A DNA stretch of 64,000 nt from Blastobasis lacticolella (GCA_905147135.1 LR990039.1:32547708-32611707); one strand, 5' to 3'. Counted from the first letter of the stretch, positions 21,609 through 33,018 are shown. Translations and numbers: made by a program. Notes: generated from the sequence alone by a model not told the origin.

Positions 21609-23484
21609 TTATAACGTGTTGCTTTGATTTTTTAACAGTTCTTTCACTTTACTTTTTTCTTGCCTTTCCTTTGCTCTTTGTTCTTTTTCCCTTACCTTTA
21701 GTTCCTTTTCAGCTTCTATTATTTTACACCTTCTGTAGACATCGTCATTTGTTATTAATTCAGCACCTGCAGCTACCTTTCGCCTTTTCACTTTCGTTGG
21801 AGTTCCACCCTTTACTTATTTAAGAAGTAGTTCTTCAAATGAAACTATGCGGTTTTCAATAATTTTTACTTTTGAATTGCAAATTTTTTGTAAATTCCAT
21901 GTTGATGCAATATTGGATTTGTTTTTTAGTGATATATCATGATACTTAGTAACTGGTATATAATTTAGAAGCGAAATATGGGGCACATTATTAGCCATAG
22001 TTGTAAGTTTGTTTATCAATAAATGGTTTTCTTCGCGGTGCACATTGTGAGTTTGCTGCAATGCTTTGTTGATGCTCACTAAAACCGTTTGTTGTAGAAG
22101 TTCGGGCTGATTATTTACAAGTTTAAAAAGTTAATTCCGTTGCTGGAAGACAAAGTTAAGGGTATTATCATTATGACATTCATTAGGGCTTGATTCGTGG
22201 CATGCTGTGTCGTCTTGATAATTTTTTCTGAAAAGAGCCGAGTAATAAATTTCGTCAGTCTCAGTGGTTTTTGATTTCCACGCTTGCAACAGGATCTGAC
22301 TAAATTTTTCTTCTGGAACTGCATTTTTGTTTAGGGGATAAATGCCGGCTTTTCTGAATCCTGCCGAGCATACACTGGATTCCACTGCAGTCCATATTTG
22401 GCCTATTATCTTAGCGAAATCTTTTTTTGGTAGGACTTTGCCTACATTCACTCTTTGCCATTTTACTAAGGCAGCATCCCATTTGTCTTTGAATGACTTA
22501 TTTACACATAGATCTAATGGTTGAAGTACATCACTTGTATGTGGTGGTATCTTAAGAATGGTAATTCCAGCCGCACGAGTTTTCTCTATTATATTAATAC
22601 CAACATAAGTACTATGGCCGTCATATATTAATAAAATGGGCCGAATTTGGCCAACGGTTGGTAAAAAAACTTTATCAAAAAAGTTTCGAATACTGGGGAT
22701 TCCATCCAACCGTTGGAAGTGGCCGCATATACTGTCCCCGGATAGGCATCTTGTGACGTCCACTCATCCCAGACGTTCTTGCCTTTATATATGATGAGAG
22801 GAGGCAGTTTTTCTCCTTGTGCGTTGCATCCTGAGAGGACAGTTGTATTGTCCTTCCCAGGTGACGAAATTGTACGTGTTGACGTGAAGCCTTTGCGACC
22901 CACAACCTTCGACTTACTGGGATCCTTGCTAAAACTGGTTTCATCTAAGTTATACATGTGGGAAGGTTTATCATGAAAATCTAATTCGTTGATAGTATTC
23001 TCCAGTAAGTCGAAGTATGGATATATAATATCAGGTCTACATGCATTTTTTCTGGCGTATTCTACAGGCTGGGGTTTTTTGACTGATAGCCCATGTCTTT
23101 TTTTAAACCCCAAAAACCAGTCTTCACCTGGCACACCATCCTTAAATGGGTTAGCAATACAATTTTCGTTGACGTATTCACCAACAATTTCTAGGATTTC
23201 CTTTCTTGTTAGCCCAAACCCATATTAAATTTTTCAATAATATGAAGATTTTTAGCCAATGATTCCTCTACTTCAAGTGATAAAATAGTATTCCTGCCTA
23301 AGGTATTAGATTTTAAACCTCTACGTTCATAAATGCGGTTAACGATGGTAGACCGTGGAATAGCATAATGCTTGGAAGCAGTATAAGCAGACATTCTTCC
23401 ACTTTTAACTGCTTGTAATGCATCTTGTAATTTTTCGGTAGAATAAGCTGCCTTATTAGTTCTACGTATGTAGTTCCTAGGCAT
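21609..23484 (-). pseudogene. pogo/Tigger-like transposase (element 2)
   Basis: The order matches jerky/Tigger-like transposases. The N-terminal psq helix-turn-helix is at 23209-23484 (KLQDALQAVKSGRMSAYTAS). A CENPB-like region includes PGEDWFLGFKKRHGL. The DDE core has YNLDETSF (first Asp), LIYDGHSTYV (second) and PPHTSDVLQPLDLCVNKSFK (third). A basic coiled tail follows (EKELKVREKEQRAKERQEK). Frame breaks lie near 23210, 22660, 22131 and 21816. All three catalytic Asp residues remain, so decay is by frameshift and not by loss of the active site. The terminal repeats are at 21266 and 24591. Confidence 0.85.
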
Positions 23485-23589
23485 GTTTAACGTGACCTGG
23501 AAGAAAGCACAATTAACTAAATTTAATTTTTCATACCCAGCAGCAATTTTTTTTAAATTATGGGAATAAAAAGTATACCTACTGTCGTT

Positions 23590-23935
23590 GCGTCGGTGGC
23601 AACGGAGGGTCGGTGGCCTAAAGGTTCAAGGGTCTGACCCGTAAGTGAGAAATACCGGTTTCGTGCCAGAGCGGACATGTACCAATGACTGTTTTTTAAG
23701 TTATGAGGTGAGGTAAAACATCGTGATGAAACCTACACATTCATGGGCCTAAATGTGTAACCATTATCCAATCTGGTCAGGTTCCCCGGTTAGGATCACG
23801 GAGGACAGATGGCAGTCGCTCCATTGTTACGTGATCGGTCAAATCCTGGATCATGTACACGGCGGACCCTGGGCCCTCGTGCGCGAGAGCATAACCGGGA
23901 CATTACTGTCTTTATCCGTAATATATTCTTTACGT
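23590..23935 (+). mobile_element. tRNA-headed SINE type A, nested in the pogo element
   Basis: The head (GGTCGGTGGCCTAAAGG, then a degraded B box ACCGGTTTCGTGCC) is followed by the family body AACCATTATCCAATCTGGTC and the tail GGCGGACCCTGGGCCCTCGT, ending ACCGGGACATTA. It lies between the transposase start and the right terminal repeat of the pogo element, so it inserted after that element. Confidence 0.8.
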
Positions 23936-24593
23936 ATGCCTAAGTTTTATCAAAATCAGTTTAATTGTTATTGCGTGATGCTTGAATAAACAAACAGAGG
24001 CCAGTTTTATAAAAGTAAGTAGAAAAGCAAAGTCTTCTCAAATAATAAACAACATACAATAGACATTAACCGAATAATAACCACACAACTTATTATCAAG
24101 TAGGTAGGTATTCAAATATGATTTTTATTAAGGTTATTTCTCCGAAAATGTTGATGAACTCTGTCTCGGGGGAAGTGGGCTATATGTTTCTCTTACCCCG
24201 GCCATCACTGTTTCACTTTCCCAGGTCAGTATTTTTTTAGGTTAGCATTTCTACCGCGTCGTAAATCAATTGTCTGTAGATTTTAGACAGAAATAACAAT
24301 TGAAACATTAAATCTATTCTTTATGTAGAGTACTTACTGTGACAAACTTTCAGAAACACTATAAAATCACTTTACTTTCGTGAGACTCATGTTTTGTGGT
24401 TGGACGACTGTCAAATTTCTTTTTTGAATATTATCTTGCAGAATGATTAAAGTGACATCTATGTTTCAAGATTGGAACTATTTCGTCATGTCTGTTTTAT
24501 CAACAGAGCACCGTATCGATAAACTCCATAGTTTATTGGTTATGGTTGGGTGTTCCACTCCCCCCTTCGTTACACTTACCCCACCTGACCTTA

Positions 24594-26035
24594 CTTACTT
24601 CATTTAAAAAATAAATAAATATATAAAACCCAAGTTTTTCTAAAAAAAAAATATTTTCATTGAACAAGTATTAGAAAATCACGACCTGTCACTAAGCCAT
24701 GGGGCCGGTCTAACAAAAAACATTTGTTGTATTAAAAAAAAAAACTCAAGGACTAAAATTAACGTAAAATCACTGATTTCAGTAAAGATAAAGCAGTCTG
24801 AATTAAAGTATTTAAAACTAATGCGAGTAAAATCGGATTCTCGGTTCAGTCGCTCTGCTTAGAACACAACACAAACAGAACACAACACAAACACAACACA
24901 AGCTTAGACACACAAGCACAACACAATCTACAAGCTTTGCTTACTGTGAATTTGTCCAAGCAATTTTTATTTATGCTGACAAACTTAAAACTGACATTTC
25001 TCTTTAGGAACTAGTATTTTTGTACTAAACGTTTCTGAGTTAGAATAGACGAATGTCGAATTTCCCTGAGAGTTCATTATCAGATCCGGTACTGGTGAAA
25101 ATGATACCACCTCAGGAGTCCGTCGACATCCGAGAACCTAACCTAACCTAACCTCCTAAACATCATGTCAGCCCTTACACTACAAAAATCTACTAAAAGT
25201 TGTGGAGTTCTGTGGCTTCATCATCAGTTCAGCGGCATGAGATCTCTTAGAAACAAACGCCTGATTATATGAAGACATGCCAAACACACAATACGATCCT
25301 TTAAGGGTATCTATCGTAAGATCCTGACCTGATAAAAATTTAAGTACCACAGGAGCATATACCCTTTCAACCTAAATAAGAAAATGGTACTAGAATAGGA
25401 TCACGATAAGTAAGCATTGACTGGCAGTGGTAAAAATTATAAAGTGTAGATATGGCAATATCGGTTGGATAATCTGTCCTTGTTAGTCCCTGTGCTCACT
25501 AAGGGATTATAATACGAGAAACACATTGTTATACTTTACATTTAACTAATGAATTTTTGAAAAAGTACACTTTCAAGTTATATAAACCGGCAGGATTAAC
25601 TATCTTGCTAATGTTATGTTGGAAAAAAATGCTTCTCAATTGAAGTAGTAAAAAACAGCCTGCAAAGGCAAGCAAACGTTTATTTTCGAATTTAATTTTT
25701 TTAAATATTTTCGTCACACCAGGACTCCGCTGCCGATTGCCTCTGTCTTAGGCCCGAGCTCCACTCATGCAGTTACAGTGCACTGCGCGGCGCATCGCGT
25801 GGTGCCATGTCACGGTGACAACAAAGAAAACGGTGGTATAATTATGGTTTTTCAAGTTAGGCAACGTTCGCACGAGAGATTTACGAAAGATTGTGAGTTA
25901 GATAACGTTTGCAGAAGAGCTTTTTCGGCGCTTTTGAGTGCGCTATTTTAAACGACTCGCATGATTATTGACCATATGTCTTCTCGACTGTCTGTTCACA
26001 CGCAGGCGTAAAAAGTGGACTGTACAACCATGTCA
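24594..26035. other. No recognised gene
   Basis: Contains a CA-rich stretch around 24870-24920, four AACCT units at 25135-25154 and otherwise unassigned DNA. The GC-rich patch CAGTGCACTGCGCGGCGCAT near 25780 resembles the block at 35.5 kb. Confidence 0.35.
25135..25154. repeat. (TTAGG)4, written as AACCT on the plus strand
   Basis: Four exact copies of the arthropod telomere-type pentamer. The tract is only 20 bp and lies inside ordinary interspersed DNA, so chance or a transposon tail explains it as well as any telomeric origin. Confidence 0.6.
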
Positions 26036-26190
26036 AGTTACCCTATTACCAGGCTCATGGAGGTCAGTTGGCAGTCGTTCCACTGTTATTGATTGATCTG
26101 CTAAATCTTGGATCATGGTCAAAGCGGACCCCGGGTCCTCGCGTGCGAGAGCACAAACAGGATTTGACGTCAAGATCATCATTATCATCG
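26036..26190 (+). mobile_element. SINE type A, 3' half
   Basis: The body portion GGAGGTCAGTTGGCAGTCGT (the usual family block) and AATCTTGGATCATGGTCAAA lead to the tail GCGGACCCCGGGTCCTCGCG, with GACGTCAAGATCATCATTATCATC at the end (given here in pieces: GACGTCAAGATC, then ATCATTATCATC). The tRNA head is missing. The tail faces the tail of a LINE fragment in opposite orientation. Confidence 0.7.
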
Positions 26191-26470
26191 TCTTCGTGTT
26201 AAATTTCGGTTGCGCTCTCGCGCGGTACGCGAGGGCCCGGAGTCCGCCTTCTTACTCCTCTTGGCCAACTTCGCTCGGTCTTCGGTATCCTTGGTGGTGA
26301 GTTTGTTGGCACGCATGTCGTTCTTATCGACGTCTAGCCATCGCTTCGTAGGTTGAACTCTCCTTCCTAGTTCTCTCCTAGTTCTCCTTCCTCCTCCTTT
26401 CCTAGTGGGTTGGCATGGTCAGACATTTCTGTCCCCACATAATTTGCCGTTTAATTCCCTTACTATCATT
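26190..26470 (-). mobile_element. RTE-like LINE 3' end (tail to tail with the SINE)
   Basis: The minus strand shows the same 3' sequence as the LINE at 18.2 kb: a GGTTGCGCTCTCGCGCGGTA block in reverse, AGGCGGACTCCGGGCCCTCG, and GACCGAGCGAAGTTGGCCAA upstream. Coding likeness is limited to the very C-terminus. The arrangement of SINE tail against LINE tail suggests that one inserted into the tail region of the other. Confidence 0.65.
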
Positions 26471-26786
26471 ATCCGTATCTTGTCTCTCACGTTCTGTTTA
26501 GAGTAATCTGATCGATTATAATCGTATGGTGCAGGATATTTTTCAACAAGCTCATAAAACATTATATTGAAGTCAACATCATCATAATGACGCCACGATG
26601 ATGATGAATGTTACATTGACATTGCATTTAGATGGAGCTCCATATTATTCTATAGTCACCACTCTGTTTCATCTTAGGATCACAAACATTTTGATTATGT
26701 AATAAAGATATTTAAAATCATATCTAAATATTTATTTCACTAACCTCAAAGTAATGAGCAGTCTCTCTTCCGGACTGATGGATGAC

Positions 26787-27038
26787 CTACAATTTGTGTG
26801 CCTTGTAACCTTGATCTGGCTCGGCTAATATTTGATTATAACATAATTGTGACATCCTTAAAACTTGCTGAAAACAGTCCGGATACATTTCCAGGTTTAC
26901 CATCAACTGGTAAAGTCTATATTTTTCACCGGTATTCCATGTAGGGTGCACCCAATATTTACGTCGGGGTCGTCTACATCTTTGCATATTGACCATCTGC
27001 AGTACGGCCAACATGTCTTCATCGTCGGAAAAAGACAT
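26787..27038 (-). pseudogene. PIF/Harbinger transposase (copy 3), N-terminal exon
   Basis: An 83-codon frame reads MSFSDDEDMLAVLQMVNMQR, then RRPRRKYWVHPTWNTGEKYR and LYQLMVNLEMYPDCFQQVLR. The acidic start followed by 'RRYWVHPIW' is the N-terminus of a HARBI1-like transposase subfamily. Its start codon lies only 25 bp from the GC-rich terminal repeat at 27.06 kb, as expected for the 5' end of an element. The catalytic part is not on this strand. A matching C-terminal part is on the plus strand at 27.3 kb. Confidence 0.7.
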
Positions 27039-27304
27039 AATTTTACTTTAAAATCTTTTAAAAACGGACGCCCGCACCGCAAGAGCCGCACGCGCCGCAC
27101 ACGCTGCACGCATCGCATTGAAATATTGCTGACGTTGCTCATCAGCATCATCAGCAGTGTGGCCATCGCATGGCCACACTGGCCGCACCGCACGAACCGC
27201 AATTGCGGGCAGGGTTGCCAACTGTGTGTCATGATTTGGTACTAATAATGACCCCATAGTGGCTCAAATTATTATTGCTACAAAAAGCATTTTAATCTGG
27301 TATT

Positions 27305-27635
27305 ATTAGCATTAGTAGATTCTAATAAAAAATTCATCGCTGTCGATATTGGGGCATATGGTAAAAATTCTGATGCAGCTATATTTCGTAACTCCAACAT
27401 GGGAAAAAAATTGCGGGATGGACATTTCGGAATACCACCATCAAAACCTCTACCGGGAGGCCACTTACCGTTGCCACACGTTATTGTTAGAGATGAAGCG
27501 TTTCCACTGTGTGCAAATTTGATGAAACCCTATTCTCGAGATGACGTTCGGCAAAATGAAAGTAAAAAGATTTTTAACTATCGTTTAAGTCGTGCTAGGA
27601 ACACCGTGGAAAACACTTTTGGTATATTAGGTATA
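27305..27635 (+). pseudogene. PIF/Harbinger transposase (copy 3), C-terminal half
   Basis: The plus strand reads KFIAVDIGAYGKNSDAAIFR, NSNMGKKLRDGHFGIPP, LPHVIVRDEAFPL, LMKPYSR and KKIFNYRLSRARNTVENTFG. These are the second-Asp region (AVDIG), the third catalytic region (VIVRDEAFPL) and the 'FNYRLSRARxxVENxFGIL' helix of HARBI1-like enzymes. Coding ends at a possible donor site (ATTAG|GTATAT) at about 27630. A SINE follows at 27.68 kb, perhaps within the former intron. No frame break is visible within this part. Confidence 0.8.
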
Positions 27636-27675
27636 TATTTTTCAAATCGAATTCTTTGTTATATTGTAAATACTT

Positions 27676-27995
27676 AGAGTATCGGTGGACGAGCGGCTCA
27701 GTATCCGACTCGTAGGCGAGAGGTACCTGGTTGGAATCCAGCTGCGGCCAATTACCAATGACTCTTTTTTTTGTTGAATTATTACCGATTTCTCTTACGG
27801 TGATGAAACTTGCACATTTAAGCGACTGAATGTGTAACCATGATCCAATCTGGTCAGGTTCCTCTGGTAGCAGGGTCACGGAGGTCAGACGGCAGTCGCT
27901 CCACTGTAAATATTTGATCTGCCAAATCCTGGATCATGCTCAAGGTGGATCCCGGGCCTTCGTGCGTGAGAGCACACCCGGGATATTAACGCCTA
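27676..27995 (+). mobile_element. tRNA-headed SINE type A
   Basis: The head is GTATCGGTGGACGAGCGGCT, then CCGACTCGTAGGCGAGAGG and a mutated B box (CTGGTTGGAATCC). The body is AACCATGATCCAATCTGGTC and AATCCTGGATCATGCTCAAG. The tail is GTGGATCCCGGGCCTTCGTG with CCCGGGATATTAACG. Full length, and the best preserved member apart from 3.3 and 60.3 kb. Confidence 0.85.
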
Positions 27996-27999
27996 TAGT

Positions 28000-29600
28000 T
28001 TTTATACTACCAAAAATTAAAAAAAAATATTATATTATCTTGTTTTGTTATTGTTCCTATCTCCTCCCAAATGTTATCCCTTCTTTGGGCATTCGAATAA
28101 TTGGGATGTTTTAAGTTGTACAGTTCTTCGTACTTTTCTACTAACATTATCAACAATTCGTCATTCATTTTTGAATGCCGCTTTCGCCCTCAAAATCAGA
28201 CTCAGGTGATTGATTTAATAGAACTAGAAAATGACGCAGTCAATGGGGCAGAAATTTTTTGGCACTAATACACTATAAAAATATCAAAACAAGACGACTA
28301 TGGAGTCGCCAACGATCAAAGATATTGAAATTAATTATTGATAATATCTAGTGTTTACCACTAAGAAATCGGGTGAAATCTAAATGATACAATATTCATA
28401 ATCTTGACCATCATCCAAACAGTCAATCCTGGCTTCTGCCAGGAACCCCTATCCTGCTTCTTCTCTCCTCCAATTCGCCTGATGTTCGGTATCCTCACGT
28501 CGTAAGCCTCGGTTGGCTCTCATGTCCGACTCAGCGATGTCAACCCATTCATTTTTGTATCTCCCAAGGAGAGGTGTGTTATCAATCAAGGAGACGCGTT
28601 CAGAATTTCAATGAGAGGGCATAGAGCAACATCAGCAGCAACATCTTTTTGACAAGCTGTATGTATGTATTATAGCCCTTCATGAATATTTTGGACGTGG
28701 CCGAAATCAGAACTAACGTCGCCTTCTAGTAAAGTGTCACTTTTGACAAACAGATGAAGTTGGTGTTGACAATCACGTCCTCATCCAAGTACCAAAAGAT
28801 AAATATGTAATAATCACAGAGGTCTAGTTTCTATATACCCGGCCCTTTATAGGTCGTTAAATGAAGTATTATTGAAGTTACTCCATAGAGCTTCTGTTCA
28901 AAAAGCAACAAACAGTTTAATTATTGGCGATGGTTCCATGACAACCAGTTCTCAATTTATTCTTCGTCAAAATATTTATTTTGAATATAATATTGCCTAT
29001 TGTATGAAAATAGTTTTATAAAAATAACGCTTCTTAATTTATTTTTCGCCAAAGTCAAAAAACACATTAAAAAATTTCTCCACGCTATCTCCCAATTTCG
29101 CCAGTATGACGAAAAAATTATCCAATGTGGCAACACTGTCAACGAGAATTTATTTCTTCAAAAGAGAAGATTATATTTTCGATTGCTCTATGCTCCAAAA
29201 TCTTTGGTTTTGAGCAATAATCTAGAACGCTGTCACAAATTTAAAAAAAGTAACAATTGGCAATAGCAGAAGGTTCGAATGGGTACTTAACAACTTATAT
29301 CCTTCTCTATCAGACATGTCATATGCACCATTAAAAAAGGAAACAAAATATAGATTGTTGTGACTCAAGCTGTAAGTAGGCTCTAAAGTCGAAAATATTT
29401 GCAACAAATTCTTTTCAGCGTTTCCTGTTTTTTGATTTACGTGCCAAGCGTGGAGTTTGTGACAAACCCCCCCACTAGTTTATAGCAGGCTTAAATACTG
29501 AAGTGCAGTTACAATTTAAACTTACAATTTTTTTCTTATATTTATGGGTTAATATTTTAGGACTTAGTCTCCCATTTCAGGCAAATAACGCCTTTTTTTC
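28000..29600. other. Mostly unassigned; LINE-tail-like patch near 28.45 kb
   Basis: Positions 28435-28640 contain a diverged RTE-like 3' block (GATGTTCGGTATCCTCACGT, CATGTCCGACTCAGCGATGT) on the minus strand. The remainder, including an 88-codon plus-strand frame at 29000-29266, shows no recognised motif. Confidence 0.4.
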
Positions 29601-29789
29601 TTGTATCCCTGTCCGCATCGCCCGCATTTTATGCTGGTATCCCTAACTACTGACAATGCGGTGCGGCTGTGCGGCGCGGCCAGTGCGGGTAGTGAACGCA
29701 CTCCTATACAAACTCACACAAAGCAACCCGAAATGCGATGCGTGCGGCGCGTGCGGCTCGTGCGGTGCGGGCTAGTCGACGCGTAGCTT

Positions 29790-30355
29790 TACCTTGGATG
29801 TTTACTTCTGACAAGTGACCATAGATTCACCATCTGTAGACCGTGTAAGTCATTCCAAATTTTAACTAATAAGTATAACATCTGCCTGCCTAGCACATGT
29901 GTGCGCGCGACACATCTCGCGCCTCGATAAACGAGAAAATGCGCTCTATCGAGCTCTCTCGCAAGTACATAACACAATTTGCCCTAAAATGTCAAAGCGA
30001 TCGACAATTTGTCGTTGACAGTTTTCCGCGATATAATATCGCCAAGTAATAGCACAACTGCACTTCGGATGATAATTTATCGCGAAATCAAACGTCGAGA
30101 GGAGAGAATTTCTCTTCGAGCCTTCGAGCCCGCGATAACGGTCGAGAGAATTTAAGTTTAAAGAATTTACGGCTTTTTACGAGAAATATATGTAAGTTTT
30201 GCATGTTTTCTTATTTATTTAATAATTACATATTATATTACTCCAGCAAATTATAATATTTTAATTATGTAACATAATAATTCCAAAAAATATATTATAG
30301 GTACTTTAAGATATCATATAATTATAAACTAAACATCCGTATCAAAAAGCACTTC
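29790..30355. other. No recognised feature
   Basis: CG-containing stretch at 29900-30000 and then AT-rich DNA. No gene, tail or terminal repeat could be assigned. Confidence 0.35.
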
Positions 30356-30357
30356 GT

Positions 30358-31670
30358 CTAAACTTCTGCTCCACTCCTGGCCACTCCCGATGCAAAGGTG
30401 CCCATAACACTAGCAGCGTTGCCACGCTGGATAGCAATGGACAGCCTCTGCAGCAAGAATGACCCAGAGCGAGGATCGCCGCCTCTCTCCCTCATTCGAC
30501 GGCCCACCTCTTTAAAGAAAATCCTCGCATCCTTACACCAGCAACCTGTTGTTTCTGCGGCGAGTGGGATGAATAAATACTGGCCTTGCAACTCCGAATA
30601 TTTGTCCCTTTTTCTTAGGGCCGCAAACTCCGCCGCCGCTCCCGCCACCCTGACTGTGCGACTGAGGTGTGAGGGCGCAAAGGTGCTGACGCATGTGGCG
30701 TCCCACAACAGACATTTTCCCCTCTGCCATGGTACCAATGTCAAACCATCAGGCCTCTTCCCATCGGTCCGACTCAGTCCGGGAGGCTCCAGGGCGCAAG
30801 GGATATTAGCCGAAACCAGCGCTCTACGGACGATATCATTAAGAGCGTGGTGTCGCGGGAATCTACCAGAGCACCGACAACAACTTAAAGCGTGGTGACC
30901 ATTGGCTTCCACCATGGAACCGCAGATGCATTGATGACGTTCACAAACATCGCAGCCCAGGCGAAGAGCCACCGCCACCCGCAATGAGTCGCCGTCTAGT
31001 AGAGTGCCCAGATGTGGTGACGGCAAAGCATGCAACCATGCACCTGACTCAGGCTGTGACACCGCCCTAAGCCTCGCAAGGTCCACACCCTCAGCCCCAC
31101 CTTCGAGCTGGTTTCACACCCTCTCGATCCCACAATCGTCCCACGATCGCTGAATCTCCGGACAATCAAGAACGAGCAAGGTCGGATCGAGAGCCCCCCA
31201 GGCCGTCAGTGCATCGCCGACGTAGGGAATGTTCACCCTGCCACCATCTACTGTAAGAATATTAGTGACAAGGCTCACAACCCCATATGACGACGCAAGA
31301 AAGGCCGGCAGGCTCACGTCCCGAGCACGCCGCACTCCCAAGCCCCCGCACCGGATAGGCAAGGATGCCTGGCTCCACTGCAACGCGCTGAGAGAAACGT
31401 TCAAAATCCGCTCCACCGAATCGCTGCCCCGTAGAGGTAGGGACAAACTTCCGAATTCACTTGGCCACTAAATAAAAAATTGCACTACCTTGCCAAACTA
31501 TCCTTTAAACGATGTCCGCTATCGCCAGCTGCAGGCGAAGTCAGCTCCTTCAAATGAACCGGACGGATTCCATCCAAACCCGCCGCAGATCCACTATAGA
31601 AAGTGTTTAGGGCCTGCACGATATCCTCCTGCTTTACTTTTAATGCCGACACCGAACGGTCAGGGCACAA
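30358..31670 (-). pseudogene. Retroelement polyprotein relic with zinc knuckle and RPDG...WDAT domain
   Basis: Minus strand. The first part (31485-31670) reads DIVQALNTFYSGSAAGLDGI and RPVHLKEL, the N-terminal fingers of an RT ('GSAxGxDGxxPxHLK'). The palm is deleted. The next frame (31114-31446) has SLPIRCGGLGVRRARDVSLP. The last (30358-31086, 242 codons) has a Cys/His cluster (CDVCERHQCICG...HALSC) and then KRPDGLTLVPWQ with LLWDATCV. The RPDG...WDAT pattern may be a PD-(D/E)xK-like nuclease; that is a guess from spacing. I recognise the architecture from invertebrate retroelements but cannot name the clade. A related scrap lies at 39.66 kb. Confidence 0.65.
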
Positions 31671-31719
31671 CGGAAAATCAAGTGGACGGGAAGGTGCCGG
31701 ATGCTTTGCTCGAAGGGAG

Positions 31720-31815
31720 GCAAGAGTATCAGGCCCTGGGGGGGCTACTGTATCATATATTACTTATATATACTGTATCATATATCATTATATTACTTAT
31801 ATTTAATAATCTTTT
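31720..31815. repeat. AT-rich tandem repeat (TGTATCATATAT-type)
   Basis: Near-repeats of 'CTGTATCATATAT...TACTTATAT' occur at 31749-31800, about 28 bp apart. This lies at the junction between the retroelement relic and the Harbinger relic. Confidence 0.5.
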
Positions 31816-31859
31816 ATCTACACTCGTATCGTAATGTTGGAAAATTCCAAACCGACTGC

Positions 31860-32587
31860 CAGGTGGCAGACGCGGACTGCAAAATTATTAATGTGAATGC
31901 CCAGTACCCCGGTAGAGTCCACGACTCCTACATATTCCGCCGATCGATTGTGAGGGACAAAATGCGCCGGCACGAAATGCACGAGCACCGCATAGGGCGG
32001 TTTTTCCTTTTGGGTACGTTTTAGATCATTACAGTTTGAACTTTAGAATGATTGCATCATGATATCACTGATGAACATAATTTCAGGAGATTCAGGCTAT
32101 CCCTTGGAGCCATGGCTCATGACGCCGGTGCTGCACGCTGACCCGCAGTCTCCTCAAGACCGTTCGTAACACGCGTTGGCACTGCCAGGCGCGAAACGTA
32201 GTGGAGCGGACCAACTGCTACCTCAAGGGTTTCTTGAGGTGCCTGGGGCTGGAAAGGTCGCTTCACTACAGTCCTGAGAAGGCCCGCAGCCTTATTTAAC
32301 CCTGCTGCACACTCTACAATATAATGAAACATTATAGGTAAATAGCTGCTTGTCAAAAAGTTTGAAAAATCCAGTGGACAATCTTCTAGTATATACCTAC
32401 ATATCAATTCATTTTAATATATTGTATGAATAATTACTATGCAGGGTTTAGGTGACATACGCGTCACCAGAAAATGAGGACGGCGGCGGTGGCGATGCCC
32501 CACAAAACATAGACAACGTGGGGGCTATAATGCATGCAGGAGTCGAGTGCCGCACGCAAATTATTAATCAATTCTTCGGACATTAAT
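31860..32587 (+). pseudogene. PIF/Harbinger transposase (copy 2), C-terminal exons
   Basis: Exon 1 (about 31860-32014) reads DADCKIINVNAQYPGRVHDS and YIFRRSIVRD, the second-Asp region. A GT-AG intron (32015-32085, GTACGT...TTTCAG) leads to exon 2 (GDSGYPLEPWLMTPV, then in a shifted frame VERTNCYLKGFLRCLGLERS). A second intron (GTAAAT at 32338, ...ATGCAG near 32443) leads to a last exon ending INQFFGH, with an acidic, Gly-rich stretch. One frameshift in exon 2 and an in-frame stop break the protein. The N-terminal half is missing. The Myb/SANT-like partner gene converges from the other side (33.0-34.65 kb). Confidence 0.75.
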
Positions 32588-32958
32588 TTGAATTGACATG
32601 CATTTTTAATTTTAATTTGTATATTTATTTTTTAATTACTGACATTGATTTAATATTTGAGTTTGACATGTGAAATTGTAGATTTTAATTATTGTTTATT
32701 TAATTACTTTCATTCATTCATTGATATTATTGGCATTTATGACATTGAACTTAATGAATATTAATGACTGAGTATTGTAATAACTAACACTGACACCAAT
32801 TCAAATATTTTAATTGTATAATTTAAAAATGTTATCACACAACAATATTTTACAATAGGTACTACTAACACAGTATTTTGCTTCTTAGACTAACAATGTG
32901 TATTTTTACTATAAAATACAATTTTTGATGATGATGATGAATATTCATTCTAGTTCTA

Positions 32959-33018
32959 AACCAACAACTTTTGCCAAATTAAGTTAGAACCGTAAATTGG
33001 CAAAAGGTGTTGGTTTAT
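32959..33018. repeat. Imperfect hairpin
   Basis: AACCAACAACTTTTGCCAA is followed by its near-exact reverse complement TTGGCAAAAGGTGTTGGTT (one or two mismatches) with a loop of about 22 nt. It lies at the 3' edge of the Myb-like relic and may be an end of the Harbinger element or a separate fold-back. Confidence 0.5.

Larger units (their letters stand above)
21266..24591 (-). mobile_element. Complete pogo-like transposon (element 2) with TIRs and TA flanks
   Basis: The left end AGGTCAGGTGGGGTAAGTG at 21266 is repeated in inverted form at the right end (finishing at 24591). Both sides are flanked by TA (21264-21265 and 24592-24593), as expected for the Tc1/mariner/pogo TA target. Motifs of the type GGGGTNAGTGAAAC recur inside both ends and may be transposase binding sites. 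The transposase relic is on the minus strand, and a SINE is nested at 23.6 kb. Total length is 3326 bp including that SINE. Confidence 0.85.
27060..29785. mobile_element. Harbinger-like region bounded by GC-rich inverted repeats
   Basis: The left block GCCCGCACCGCAAGAGCCGC...CGCATCGCA (27068-27120) is inverted at 29720-29775 (CGATGCGTGCGGCGCGTGCG, GGTGCGGGC). Secondary copies of GCACCGCACGAACCGCA-type sequence occur at 27184-27210 and 29655-29690. Such GC-rich ends belong to one insect Harbinger subfamily, and coding pieces of that superfamily lie on both sides of the left end. The exact target duplication is not visible. Confidence 0.55.

Noticed and set aside
25135..25154. Interstitial telomere from (TTAGG)4
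   Set aside because: Only four units in 20 bp with no degenerate extension; chance or transposon tail is sufficient.
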